Shown piece after piece: positions 1-7,148 of a DNA stretch of 10,933 bases (positions within the stretch are counted from its first letter, which is position 1; the number at the start of each line of letters is the position of its first letter). A program made the translations under genes and the position numbers. The stretch is from Deltaproteobacteria bacterium (GTDB taxonomy: Bacteria; UBA10199; DSSB01). The stretch spans positions 1-10,933 of the forward strand of contig JAGRNM010000027.1 in NCBI GenBank assembly GCA_020440745.1, in the 5' to 3' direction. Under the pieces are notes generated by a model, which saw only the letters and a list, made by a program, of their open reading frames with translations, did no database searches and was not told where the DNA came from.

Positions 1-552
1 TAAATAAAGCCCCAAAAGAAAAAAACTAAGCAAAAAATGCCACTGACCATGGGCCACACTAAAAGCCAAGGCACTCAGTAAAAGCGCCCAAAACTTAGGT
101 AGGTATTTTTTTAATTCTTCTAAAAAAAGCCCTCTAAAAAAAACCTCCTCCACTAAGGCCGGGACGATGGCTAAACTAAAGACTTGGAACAAAGTCTCAG
201 CTAAAGGCGCCTTAAAATGAAAAGCACCATAACTAGGAGAACTTTGCGGAACAGGCCACCAATGCGCCTGAAGCTTAAGCAAATAATGAATCCCCAGCAC
301 CACTAAAAGTGTCAACACCAAGACCCAAAGCAAGTCTAAAAAACGGATGCGAGCAAGTCTAAAATAAGTATTGGGATTAAGCCTAAAAATCAAAACATAG
401 AGAAAGGCTGGCAATAATAAACACAGTAAAGGAGCCACAACCCTTCCCCAATCTCCTAAGCGAGCTCCTAAGAAAGGACTAAGATACCACAATAAAAGCA
501 GCACCAAGACATACAATAAGCTTAAAGTTTTTAAAGAAGCGCGAAACAACAT
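1..552 (-). CDS. CPBP (CAAX-type) intramembrane glutamic protease, 3' end outside window
   Basis: This open frame begins at an ATG at 552 and runs without a stop through the left edge (184 codons visible, C-terminus missing). The protein is very hydrophobic, with several membrane segments from about residue 10 on. It carries two CPBP/Abi family signatures: EEVFFR at residues 135-140 (the EExxxR motif with the catalytic Glu pair) and FSVAH at 164-168 (the FxxxH motif). The third family motif would lie beyond the edge. Family members cleave substrates inside the membrane; roles include CAAX-type processing, bacteriocin immunity and, in some lineages, removal of CTERM sorting tails. It is divergent from hisG, with 48 bases between the two preferred start codons. 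No clear Shine-Dalgarno precedes the ATG. Family assignment is solid; the substrate is unknown. The surface protein at 8310-9245 is a candidate (inference). Confidence 0.85.
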   Translation of the reverse strand, partial: MLFRASLKTLSLLYVLVLLLLWYLSPFLGARLGDWGRVVAPLLCLLLPAFLYVLIFRLNPNTYFRLARIRFLDLLWVLVLTLLVVLGIHYLLKLQAHWWPVPQSSPSYGAFHFKAPLAETLFQVFSLAIVPALVEEVFFRGLFLEELKKYLPKFWALLLSALAFSVAHGQWHFLLSFFLLGLYL

Positions 553-600
553 AATTTTTAAGTGACTTTAGAAGTGGCCTGCATTAATAGCCCAATCACT

Positions 601-1494
601 ATGACAAGTAAAAAGAAAACATCCCAAAACCTACGACTAGGCATTCCCAAAGGCTCACTCCAAGAAGCTACCTTAAGATTATTTAAAAAAGCGGGCTACC
701 ATATCACCGTAGGCAGCCGTTCTTATGTACCCAATATCGATGATCCCGAACTCTCTAGCCTACTCATCCGCTCTCAAGAAATGGCCCGCTATGTCGAAGA
801 CGAAGTCCTAGATGCCGGCATTTGTGGCCGGGATTGGGTCTTAGAAAATAACGCCAAAGTCGTGGAAGTCTGCGAACTACACTACTCCAAAGCCACCTCC
901 AACCCCATCCGCTGGGTGGTGGCCGTCCCCAATGATTCCAAAATTAAAAGCCTTAAAGACTTGCAAGGCAAACGGATCGCGACCGAACTAGTAGGTTACA
1001 CCGAACGCTACCTCAAAAAACTAGGCATCAAGTCTGAAGTAGAATTTAGCTGGGGCGCTACCGAAGTCAAACCTCCGGTGTTAGCCGACGCTATTGTAGA
1101 ACTCACCGAAACCGGCTCCTCTCTTAGAGCCAATAATTTGCGCATTGTGGATTCTATCTTACAGTCCGTGACCGTCTTAGTGGCCAGCAAAAGCGCCTAC
1201 AAAGATCCTTGGAAGCGACAAAAAATCGAAAACATCGCCATGCTCCTCCAAGGTGCCATCGAGGCAGAAGCTAAGGTGGGGCTCAAAATGAATGTCCCAG
1301 AAAAAAACCTTAAAAATGTCCTTTCTAAGCTTTCTTCACTCACTTCACCGACCGTGGGTGCCTTGAATGAAACGGGTTGGAATAGTGTAGAAGTCATCGT
1401 TGACGAAAAATTTGTGCGTGATATTATTCCAGAAATTAAAAGGGCGGGGGCCACTGGCATTGTAGAGTATCCCCTCAACAAAGTTATCTCCTAA
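601..1494 (+). CDS. hisG: ATP phosphoribosyltransferase, long form
   Basis: HisG catalyses the first step of histidine biosynthesis in the cytoplasm, condensing ATP with PRPP to phosphoribosyl-ATP. From the ATG at 601 the product is 297 residues, matching the long form, which has its own C-terminal regulatory domain and needs no HisZ. Visible signatures: LRLGIPKGSL at 11-20, DAGICGRDWV at 71-80, ATELVGYTERYL at 127-138, and the PRPP-binding segment ETGSSLRAN at 170-178. The ACT-like HisG_C domain covers about 226-297, with SPTVGAL and RAGATGIVEYPL visible. An in-frame GTG at 562 would add 13 residues before the conserved start. I prefer 601 because 562 lies only 9 bases from the divergent gene's start and the extra residues look unrelated to the family. 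Neither start has a good ribosome binding site. No other his genes are in the window. Long-form HisG is normally feedback-inhibited by histidine through the C-terminal domain. Confidence 0.93.
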   Translation: MTSKKKTSQNLRLGIPKGSLQEATLRLFKKAGYHITVGSRSYVPNIDDPELSSLLIRSQEMARYVEDEVLDAGICGRDWVLENNAKVVEVCELHYSKATSNPIRWVVAVPNDSKIKSLKDLQGKRIATELVGYTERYLKKLGIKSEVEFSWGATEVKPPVLADAIVELTETGSSLRANNLRIVDSILQSVTVLVASKSAYKDPWKRQKIENIAMLLQGAIEAEAKVGLKMNVPEKNLKNVLSKLSSLTSPTVGALNETGWNSVEVIVDEKFVRDIIPEIKRAGATGIVEYPLNKVIS

Positions 1495-1536
1495 GAGCAC
1501 CTTGACAGCGAGTCTAAAGCATTCTAGGGAAAATTT

Positions 1537-2007
1537 ATGGCCGAAGAGACCCAACATACCGAAAACACAGAAGCCCCCCAAGTGGACCCTGATGCCTACT
1601 CTTACGACTATGTGCTACCCGAGTCGGCCCGTGGTCTTCAAGTCTTAGCAGCCTCAAGCCCACCGGAAGAAGATTATAAAAAAATCAAACTCAAGAAAAA
1701 ACCCAAGTCCATGGCGGTAGTGGATTACGATAGCTGTGTCGGCTGTGAATACTGCGTTCATGTCTGCCCGATTCCCAGCTGCTTATCTTTAGTGGCACCG
1801 GGAGATCAAAATCCTCAAATTGGCACTCAAATCTTAGTCAACGAAGCTACCTGTATTGCCTGTCGCAACTGTGAAAACGCCTGCCCTTATGATGCTATCC
1901 ATGTCGTCAAACGAGAACTCAAAGATGAATATTGTTTTTCTGTTAATCTACCCGAGCAATTCCGTAATGCCAAAGATCAGGCAGTGGAATTAAAAATTAA
2001 TTCTTGA
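1537..2007 (+). CDS. ferredoxin-like protein with two [4Fe-4S] clusters
   Basis: The 156-residue protein contains two complete cluster-binding motifs of the CxxCxxCxxxCP type. The first uses C67, C70, C73 and C77; the second uses C106, C109, C112 and C116. Two further cysteines are C82 and C133. About 58 acidic then lysine-rich residues precede the first motif, which is longer than in classical 55-80 residue bacterial ferredoxins. No signal peptide or membrane segment is seen, so it is probably a cytoplasmic electron carrier or a subunit of a redox complex. The start is preceded by AGGGA ending 7 bases before the ATG. It follows hisG by 42 bases on the same strand and may be co-transcribed, but no functional link to histidine synthesis is evident. 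Its 3' end lies 26 bases from the convergent gene on the minus strand. Cluster binding is confident; the redox partner is not identifiable. Confidence 0.82.
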   Translation: MAEETQHTENTEAPQVDPDAYSYDYVLPESARGLQVLAASSPPEEDYKKIKLKKKPKSMAVVDYDSCVGCEYCVHVCPIPSCLSLVAPGDQNPQIGTQILVNEATCIACRNCENACPYDAIHVVKRELKDEYCFSVNLPEQFRNAKDQAVELKINS

Positions 2008-2033
2008 ATAAGACTTTAATCAAATACAGCCAT

Positions 2034-2807
2034 TTAACTTTCGTTAATCGCCCGACAGACATGGGATTTTTTGTCTAATAAAAAGTCTTTTAGATATCCC
2101 TGCACTCCACAAGGATGGCATTTTTTTACTATAACCCAAAGCTGATCAGGCAAATTCCTAAGCATCAAGGACCCTTCTGCTTCATCGGGACAAGATAAAT
2201 TAAAACCTCCATTTACCCACTCAACTGGCTCAGGCTTATCCTCAAAGTCTTCTGCTAAATTCACTCGACAGGTGTGGTAATTAGGCGAAGCAACACTGCC
2301 CATGATGAAGTGCTTTACTTGATGAGGCTCTATCTTCATTTCTAAAAATCCGTTATAATACTTTCCTTCTGAAAACTGGCACTTATACTCTCCTGATAAC
2401 CCTTTAAGAGTAGTCTTCAAGGGCTTTAAATGAAAAGGGAAAGACTTCTTCTTATCAGCACTAGTCCAAATGCCTTTCAACTCTCCTTCCTTAAAAGACC
2501 CTTCAAAATTTCCACTTAATTTTTCTTCCCAATGATCCTCAACTAAATATTGAACACTCTCATTAAGCTTAAAAGTATCTCCTTCTTTTACTTTGCCTTC
2601 TAAAGATAAATATTTAAATTTTCCCTCATAGAAATATTTTCCTATAAGAGCTTCTTTATTTTGTTCCAAAATCATCGTCACAGACAATTTTTTCCCAATA
2701 TGACCTTGATAAATTCCAGAAAGACTCTCAGCCATGACATAGGAAGAAATACAAAAAGAAATTACTGGCAATAAAACTCCAATAAATATTTTTTTAACAC
2801 AAGACAT
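2034..2807 (-). CDS. secreted six-cysteine protein of unknown family, candidate periplasmic immunity protein or inhibitor
   Basis: I do not recognise a named family. The 257-residue product starts with a clear Sec signal peptide (KK near the N-terminus, hydrophobic stretch about 7-25, likely cleavage after VMA at 24-26), so it should act in the periplasm or outside the cell. There is no lipobox. The mature part has exactly six cysteines (143, 180, 206, 230, 233, 251), enough for three disulfides, all in the C-terminal half. The N-terminal half reads like alternating beta strands with recurring Gly/Tyr positions (GIYQGHIG at 31-38, GKYFYEGKF at 56-64, GIWTS at 112-116). ATG 2807 is chosen over GTG 2810 because AAAGGA sits 5 bases before it. 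It follows the lytic-domain gene by 37 bases, so it is probably in the same transcript. That order, cell-wall hydrolase then secreted partner, resembles effector-immunity pairs; this role is inference. Confidence 0.75.
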   Translation of the reverse strand: MSCVKKIFIGVLLPVISFCISSYVMAESLSGIYQGHIGKKLSVTMILEQNKEALIGKYFYEGKFKYLSLEGKVKEGDTFKLNESVQYLVEDHWEEKLSGNFEGSFKEGELKGIWTSADKKKSFPFHLKPLKTTLKGLSGEYKCQFSEGKYYNGFLEMKIEPHQVKHFIMGSVASPNYHTCRVNLAEDFEDKPEPVEWVNGGFNLSCPDEAEGSLMLRNLPDQLWVIVKKCHPCGVQGYLKDFLLDKKSHVCRAINES

Positions 2808-2812
2808 CACTT

Positions 2813-2818
2813 TCCTTT
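2813..2818 (-). promoter_or_regulatory. ribosome binding site deciding ATG 2807
   Basis: On the minus strand AAAGGA lies 5 bases before ATG 2807 but only 2 bases before the in-frame GTG 2810. The ATG is therefore the better start. Confidence 0.65.
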
Positions 2819-2844
2819 CTATTTTTATAAATTTACTATTTAGA

Positions 2845-4038
2845 CTACTTGGTCAAGTTTATTGTATCTTTTAATTCGCTTGTATAACGATTAATTAAAG
2901 CTTGTTTTAGTTGAGGTGCATATTTAACCGCATAGGATGCTCTTTTTTTGTAGAAAGTCTCTAGCTGTTTTGTTGCACTTAAATCAGCAAAGTCTTTTTG
3001 ACTCTCCACACTTTGTTTTAATATTTTTTTAATGCCACCATGTTGAATAGAGCCACTAAAGATAGCTTCTTGCACGCCAGGATTTTCTACCTTAAAGCCT
3101 AAATCCTTAGCTGCTTTTAAAGCAGGCTCATAATGGGTCCTGGCCAAATAATCAAACTGAGCTTTTTCAAAGTCTTTAGCTTGAGGGCCTGTAGCAAGTT
3201 TTTTATAAGATTCATTAAAGCTTTTTTCTCCAGGCTGACCTATTAAGAAAGGAGCAAAAGCTTTTCCTTCGGCACTTTTTAAAAATTTAGCCATCGTGCC
3301 CGTCTTACTGGAAAACTGATGTTTACCATAACTAACACCCCCAGGATCATTCTTACCCGTACTAACAGTAGCCACTCCGCGACCGCCGGACTCATATTTT
3401 TCGGAGACCTTACCTAAGCCTTTAGGATAGTTAGCCTTGGGGCTAAGTTTTTCTGCAACAAATGCTAAAGGCCTACGCAACATCTCAGGAATATTTTCTT
3501 GTTTTTTTAAAAATTCATCTAAGAGGGTCTCATAACTAATATCGGGCAAGCTTTGTTTTTGCTCTACCCCAGCTAAGGCTTTTTGAGATTGGGCAAGCTT
3601 AGGATTGTCTTGGATGTTGCCATTGTTTTTGTCAAAGCCCAAACTATCTAAAAAATGCCTCGCACTGCCGGTCTGGGGCAAACCTTCTTTAGCAATTTTA
3701 TTAGGACCCGAGAAATAAGCTGCCAGAGCTTTTTCAGCATCCCCACCAAAGCGATTTTGTAATTGACTTAAATACTTGGCCGCTCCTTCAATATTTTCTT
3801 TTGGATCTTTCAGGTTATGAACCCCCATCTCTTTAGCTACGGCACCACTAAGAAGCATCAGGTTATCTTGGTTTTTACCTCCTTTAGAAAAATAATTAAG
3901 GATGCCTTCTAGGTGCTCTGGTTGCACCTGATATTTGTCTGCAGCTTGGCTAAGTTTAGTTTGCAGAGGGTTATTTTGGTTTTTAGCCTGCGCGTTGATT
4001 TCTTTCAAAGCAGAAGTAAGCGAAGAAATTAATGACAT
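2845..4038 (-). CDS. degenerate SLT (lytic transglycosylase-like) domain fused to a GH46-like glycan hydrolase domain
   Basis: From ATG 4038 the product is 397 residues with no signal peptide or membrane segment. Residues about 30-134 align by eye with the soluble lytic transglycosylase (SLT) fold: a DPKENIEGAAKYL block at 78-90, RFGGD at 96-100 and ALAAYFSGP at 104-112, the last matching ALAAYNAGP. The catalytic Glu-Ser is Phe50-Ser51 here and the GLMQ core is missing, so this domain is probably inactive. Residues about 207-397 form a second domain with KYESG at 214-218 and NDPGGVSYGKHQ at 230-241. E216 and D231 are spaced like the catalytic Glu/Asp of GH46 chitosanases, and SGSIQHG at 328-334 resembles their later HG motif. 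The likely substrate is peptidoglycan glycan strands (inference). The same domain ends the upstream gene. An in-frame GTG at 4104 would add 22 residues but is less well placed than the ATG with its AAAGGA. Confidence 0.72.
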   Translation of the reverse strand: MSLISSLTSALKEINAQAKNQNNPLQTKLSQAADKYQVQPEHLEGILNYFSKGGKNQDNLMLLSGAVAKEMGVHNLKDPKENIEGAAKYLSQLQNRFGGDAEKALAAYFSGPNKIAKEGLPQTGSARHFLDSLGFDKNNGNIQDNPKLAQSQKALAGVEQKQSLPDISYETLLDEFLKKQENIPEMLRRPLAFVAEKLSPKANYPKGLGKVSEKYESGGRGVATVSTGKNDPGGVSYGKHQFSSKTGTMAKFLKSAEGKAFAPFLIGQPGEKSFNESYKKLATGPQAKDFEKAQFDYLARTHYEPALKAAKDLGFKVENPGVQEAIFSGSIQHGGIKKILKQSVESQKDFADLSATKQLETFYKKRASYAVKYAPQLKQALINRYTSELKDTINLTK

Positions 4039-4046
4039 GGGGATTT

Positions 4047-4052
4047 TCCTTT
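4047..4052 (-). promoter_or_regulatory. ribosome binding site deciding ATG 4038
   Basis: AAAGGA on the minus strand sits 8 bases before ATG 4038. The longer reading from GTG 4104 would place this site inside the coding region, and its extra 22 residues match nothing in the upstream paralogue, whose product also begins MSLI. Confidence 0.65.
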
Positions 4053-4242
4053 TTTTTAAAAGCCTGAACCTTGCAGAAAAGAGAGGAAGCAAGTTTTGGA
4101 CCAAAAATAAAAAAAGGAAAAAAGCTAATAAAAATCAGAAAAAAGAAAGTTTAAAAGAGACTCTAGAATCCAAAAATAAGACGATAAAATTTAAAACCGT
4201 CCTAAAATAAATTAAAATTATTTAAGGTAGTTTTTTAAAAAC

Positions 4243-5946
4243 TTACTCAGATTTTTCTATATCCAAAACGTCCTTCAACTCATTTTGATAACGATTATGT
4301 AAACCTTTCTCAACTTCAGGAGCATTCTTAATAGCGTAATCCTCACGCGTTTTATAAAAGAGTTTTACTTGTTTTTCAGCACTTAGATTCTCAAAATCAC
4401 TATGACTTTCTTTAGTTAATTGAAGAACTTTATTGATTTTTCCATGCTGAATAGAACCACTAAAAACAGCCTCTTGAATTATACGACTATCTACCTTAAA
4501 ACCTAAGCTTTTAGCTTTTTTAAGTGCAGGCTCATAATGAGTTTTTGCCAAAAACATATACTGAGCTTTTTTAAACTCTTCTCCGTATTTGCTTTGAATT
4601 AATTTTTTGTAAGATTCACTAAATTCTGTACTACCCGGATCTCCTTCTAAAAAGTCTTCAAAAGCTTTGCCATAATCACTTTTTAAAAATTTATTCATAG
4701 TACCAGCCTTAGAAGACAATTGGTGCTTACCATAACTTACACCACCAGGATCATTTAGACCTGAACTAACTGTATGGGCCTGATTGCCAGACTCATACTT
4801 CGCTGAGATATCACCCAGTCCCTTAGGCAATTGATCCAAATAATCATCCATGCTCAAGGCTTCAATCGACTTATCTTTAGCACTTTTTTTATTTTCACCT
4901 TTTTCTAAACGAGCTACAACTTTATCTAAATCCTTATCAAAGGCGTCCTCCAACTTTTTATTTTTTTTATTAAAAAATTCTTTTCCCAAAAATTTATCGA
5001 AGAAACTTTTTTGATTAAATCCATCACTCAATTTTTTCTTGTCATGTTCATAAAGATCTATAAGCTTCTCTAAATCTTGAGCAATCAATGGATCAAATAA
5101 AGCTATTTGCTCCGATCCTTTTTTAACTTTTTCAATTTTTTCTTTTCTGACTTTTTTTACCTTTATTTTCTCTAAAGTTTTTTCCATGCTTATTTTTATT
5201 TGTGCTAAATCTGTTCTTAAATTACCCTTTTTTTGATAATCTGGTGTGCAGCCAGCCATAAATTCTACATGGAGGTCTTGGACTCCGAGATGGATACTTC
5301 CATGGTCTTTTTCTTGCTTAAGTTTTTTAATCTCTCTCTTAGAGAGATTATCACCACTTAAAAGTCTGGCAAAGATTTCCCCTTCATCCCCTTGACTGTC
5401 TTGAGTTTTTATCTGCGTCTCTAGATGATGACCCACTTCTTCAGTATAGGTACGTAAGGCAGCCTGAGGATCTTTTAATAGATTTTTGTTAAGGTAAATG
5501 GTGCCGCTTGATTGATGATAAGCGCCCCAGGCTCCTTTTAGTTTAGATTCGTCAAGCACCTGCAACTTGGGCAACCAAGTCAAATCACCCGCCAAAGCCC
5601 TCTGCCTTAAGGCTTCGGCCTTTTGAAGATCATAATCAGAGTCATAACTTTTCTCTAAAAGCTGATGAAATTTGTCAGAATCACTAGCAAACTCGTAAAA
5701 ACTCTTAGCAAACTGCTGTTTAAGATTAGCTTCATACCTTTGATAGGGATGAGAGGAAGTCTTTACCTGCTCTAAGTTCTTTAAATTCCTACCAACTACT
5801 GTAAAACGATCGGGTTCCTGTGAAAAATTAGTAGGATGAGTAGAATCTGGGGCCTGATGCGATGCAACAGGAACTTGCGCTTTTTGTTTTTTGAAATAAG
5901 GGCTTTGTTGTCTTGAATACCCCTGCTCCTTTTGAATTAGGCTCAT
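4243..5946 (-). CDS. EExGH metallopeptidase-like domain fused to a GH46-like glycan hydrolase domain
   Basis: The 567-residue product has no signal peptide. A Gln/Ser-rich N-terminus (1-70) leads to a domain at about 100-230. It holds DLTWLPKLQVL (121-131), GAWGAY (138-143), TIYLN (149-153), EEVGHHLE (169-176) and GDEGEIFARL (186-195). This pattern, with EExGH followed by an acidic GDEGE, recalls metallopeptidase-like domains of large bacterial secreted proteins; the canonical HExxH first His is absent, so activity is unproven. A lysine-rich linker (about 235-370) follows. The C-terminal domain (about 376-567) has KYESG at 383-387 and NDPGGVSYGKHQ at 398-409, with E385 and D399 as GH46-like catalytic candidates and SGSIQHG at 496-502. 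By eye it is more than half identical to the same domain in the next gene. ATG 5946 is preferred over GTG 5949 on ribosome-site spacing. The gene is AT-rich compared with ychF. Confidence 0.7.
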   Translation of the reverse strand: MSLIQKEQGYSRQQSPYFKKQKAQVPVASHQAPDSTHPTNFSQEPDRFTVVGRNLKNLEQVKTSSHPYQRYEANLKQQFAKSFYEFASDSDKFHQLLEKSYDSDYDLQKAEALRQRALAGDLTWLPKLQVLDESKLKGAWGAYHQSSGTIYLNKNLLKDPQAALRTYTEEVGHHLETQIKTQDSQGDEGEIFARLLSGDNLSKREIKKLKQEKDHGSIHLGVQDLHVEFMAGCTPDYQKKGNLRTDLAQIKISMEKTLEKIKVKKVRKEKIEKVKKGSEQIALFDPLIAQDLEKLIDLYEHDKKKLSDGFNQKSFFDKFLGKEFFNKKNKKLEDAFDKDLDKVVARLEKGENKKSAKDKSIEALSMDDYLDQLPKGLGDISAKYESGNQAHTVSSGLNDPGGVSYGKHQLSSKAGTMNKFLKSDYGKAFEDFLEGDPGSTEFSESYKKLIQSKYGEEFKKAQYMFLAKTHYEPALKKAKSLGFKVDSRIIQEAVFSGSIQHGKINKVLQLTKESHSDFENLSAEKQVKLFYKTREDYAIKNAPEVEKGLHNRYQNELKDVLDIEKSE

Positions 5947-5952
5947 CACTTT

Positions 5953-5957
5953 CTCCC
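5953..5957 (-). promoter_or_regulatory. ribosome binding site deciding ATG 5946
   Basis: GGGAG on the minus strand lies 6 bases before ATG 5946 and only 3 before GTG 5949, favouring the ATG. The same GTG-ATG arrangement occurs at the start of the secreted protein gene at 2807. Confidence 0.6.
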
Positions 5958-6042
5958 AAAGTTTTATCTACCCAGAGCCTAAAAAATTTATCGACAGTAG
6001 ACTAAAGGCCAGTTGCCCCTAAAATTAAATAAATGTCACTAA

Positions 6043-7137
6043 TTATACATTAAATTTAAAGTGAAAAATATCCCCATCTTGTACCACATATTCCTTACCT
6101 TCTTGACGCAACTTTCCTGCTTCTTTGACAGCTGTCTCAGAGCCACAGACAACCAAATCTTTATAGTGATAAGTCTCAGCTTTAATAAAGCCACGCTCAA
6201 AATCAGAATGGATGACACCAGCTGCTTGGGGAGCCAAGCTACCCTCCTTAACTGTCCAAGCCCTGACTTCCTTAGGTCCTGCAGTAAAAAAAGTGATTAG
6301 GTCGAGCAAACGATAACCAGCCTTGGCTAAACGATTAAGCCCTGACTCTTCCAAACCTAAATCAGCCAAAAAAGTTTTTTGATCCTCTGGATCCATTTCA
6401 ACAATTTCGGACTCAATGGCTCCACTTAAAACCACACAGGGTGCACCTTCTTGAGCAGCCTTCTTTTTAACAGATTCTACTAAGGGACCTTCACCCTTAG
6501 CATGGGCCTCATCCACGTTGGCTACATAAAGACTAGGTTTAAGAGTGATTAAAAAAAGATCCCGCAAGGCTTCTAAATCTTCTTCTTCCCAAGTACCAAA
6601 ACGAGCTGGCTTGCCCTCAGAAAGCAGAGCATAAACTTTTTCTAAGCTACTTAAAACCTGCTTAGCCTGCGCTTGTCCGCTCTTGGCATTTTTTTTTGCC
6701 TTATCTAAACGCTTTTCTACTGTTTGCAAGTCAGCTAAGAGCAATTCGGTTTCGATGATTTCGATATCCCTTAAAGGATCCACACTACCACTGACATGCA
6801 CCACATCTTCGTCTTCAAAACAACGAACCACATGAGCAATGGCATGGGCATTTTTAATATTACCTAAAAACTGATTGCCTAAACCTTCTCCCTTAGAAGC
6901 TCCCTTAACCAAGCCAGCAATATCCACAAACTCCACACTGGTGGGGAGAATTTTTTGAGGTTTAAAAATTTCAGCTATTTTATCCAAACGCTCATCCTTT
7001 AAAGGAACTACCCCCACATTGGGCTCAATAGTACAAAAAGGATAGTTAGCAGACTCAGCTCCCGCTTGGGTAAGCGCATTAAAAAGAGTGGATTTCCCCA
7101 CATTGGGTAGACCAACAATACCAATATTAAGTGCCAT
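6043..7137 (-). CDS. ychF: YchF / OLA1-type ribosome-associated ATPase
   Basis: YchF is a conserved cytoplasmic P-loop NTPase of the Obg family that binds ribosomes and, unusually, prefers ATP. The product is 364 residues, the usual length. The P-loop GLPNVGKST is at residues 9-17. The G3 region is DIAGLVKGASKGEGLGNQFL, with DIAG at 72-75. The G4 position reads NVDE at 207-210 instead of NKxD, in keeping with the family's relaxed base specificity. A helical coiled insertion covers about 125-175. The C-terminal TGS-type domain runs from about 281 and includes FFTAGPKEVRAWT and the family ending with QDGDIFHFKFNV. It starts at the ATG at 7137, 11 bases after the polyprenyl synthase stop, so the two are likely one transcript. 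Nothing is missing or odd. Confidence 0.96.
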   Translation of the reverse strand: MALNIGIVGLPNVGKSTLFNALTQAGAESANYPFCTIEPNVGVVPLKDERLDKIAEIFKPQKILPTSVEFVDIAGLVKGASKGEGLGNQFLGNIKNAHAIAHVVRCFEDEDVVHVSGSVDPLRDIEIIETELLLADLQTVEKRLDKAKKNAKSGQAQAKQVLSSLEKVYALLSEGKPARFGTWEEEDLEALRDLFLITLKPSLYVANVDEAHAKGEGPLVESVKKKAAQEGAPCVVLSGAIESEIVEMDPEDQKTFLADLGLEESGLNRLAKAGYRLLDLITFFTAGPKEVRAWTVKEGSLAPQAAGVIHSDFERGFIKAETYHYKDLVVCGSETAVKEAGKLRQEGKEYVVQDGDIFHFKFNV

Positions 7138-7148
7138 TTTAAAAAAAC

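Noticed and set aside
562..600. Upstream GTG start for hisG
   Set aside because: It would leave only 9 bases to the divergent start and adds residues outside the conserved HisG N-terminus; ATG 601 is preferred.
1503..1530. Perfect TTGACA box between hisG and the ferredoxin gene
   Set aside because: At the expected 16-18 base distance there is no convincing -10 (TAGGGA, which also serves as ribosome site), so I did not call a promoter.
3935..4210. Open frame on the plus strand opposite the degenerate SLT gene
   Set aside because: Its first part is the antisense of a well-supported coding region, and the rest is lysine-rich reading of an A-rich spacer.
4227..4246. Palindromic AGTTTTT/AAAAACT at the end of the 4243-5946 gene
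   Set aside because: It is purely A/T-rich in the stem, has almost no loop and overlaps the stop codon, so it is not a credible terminator.
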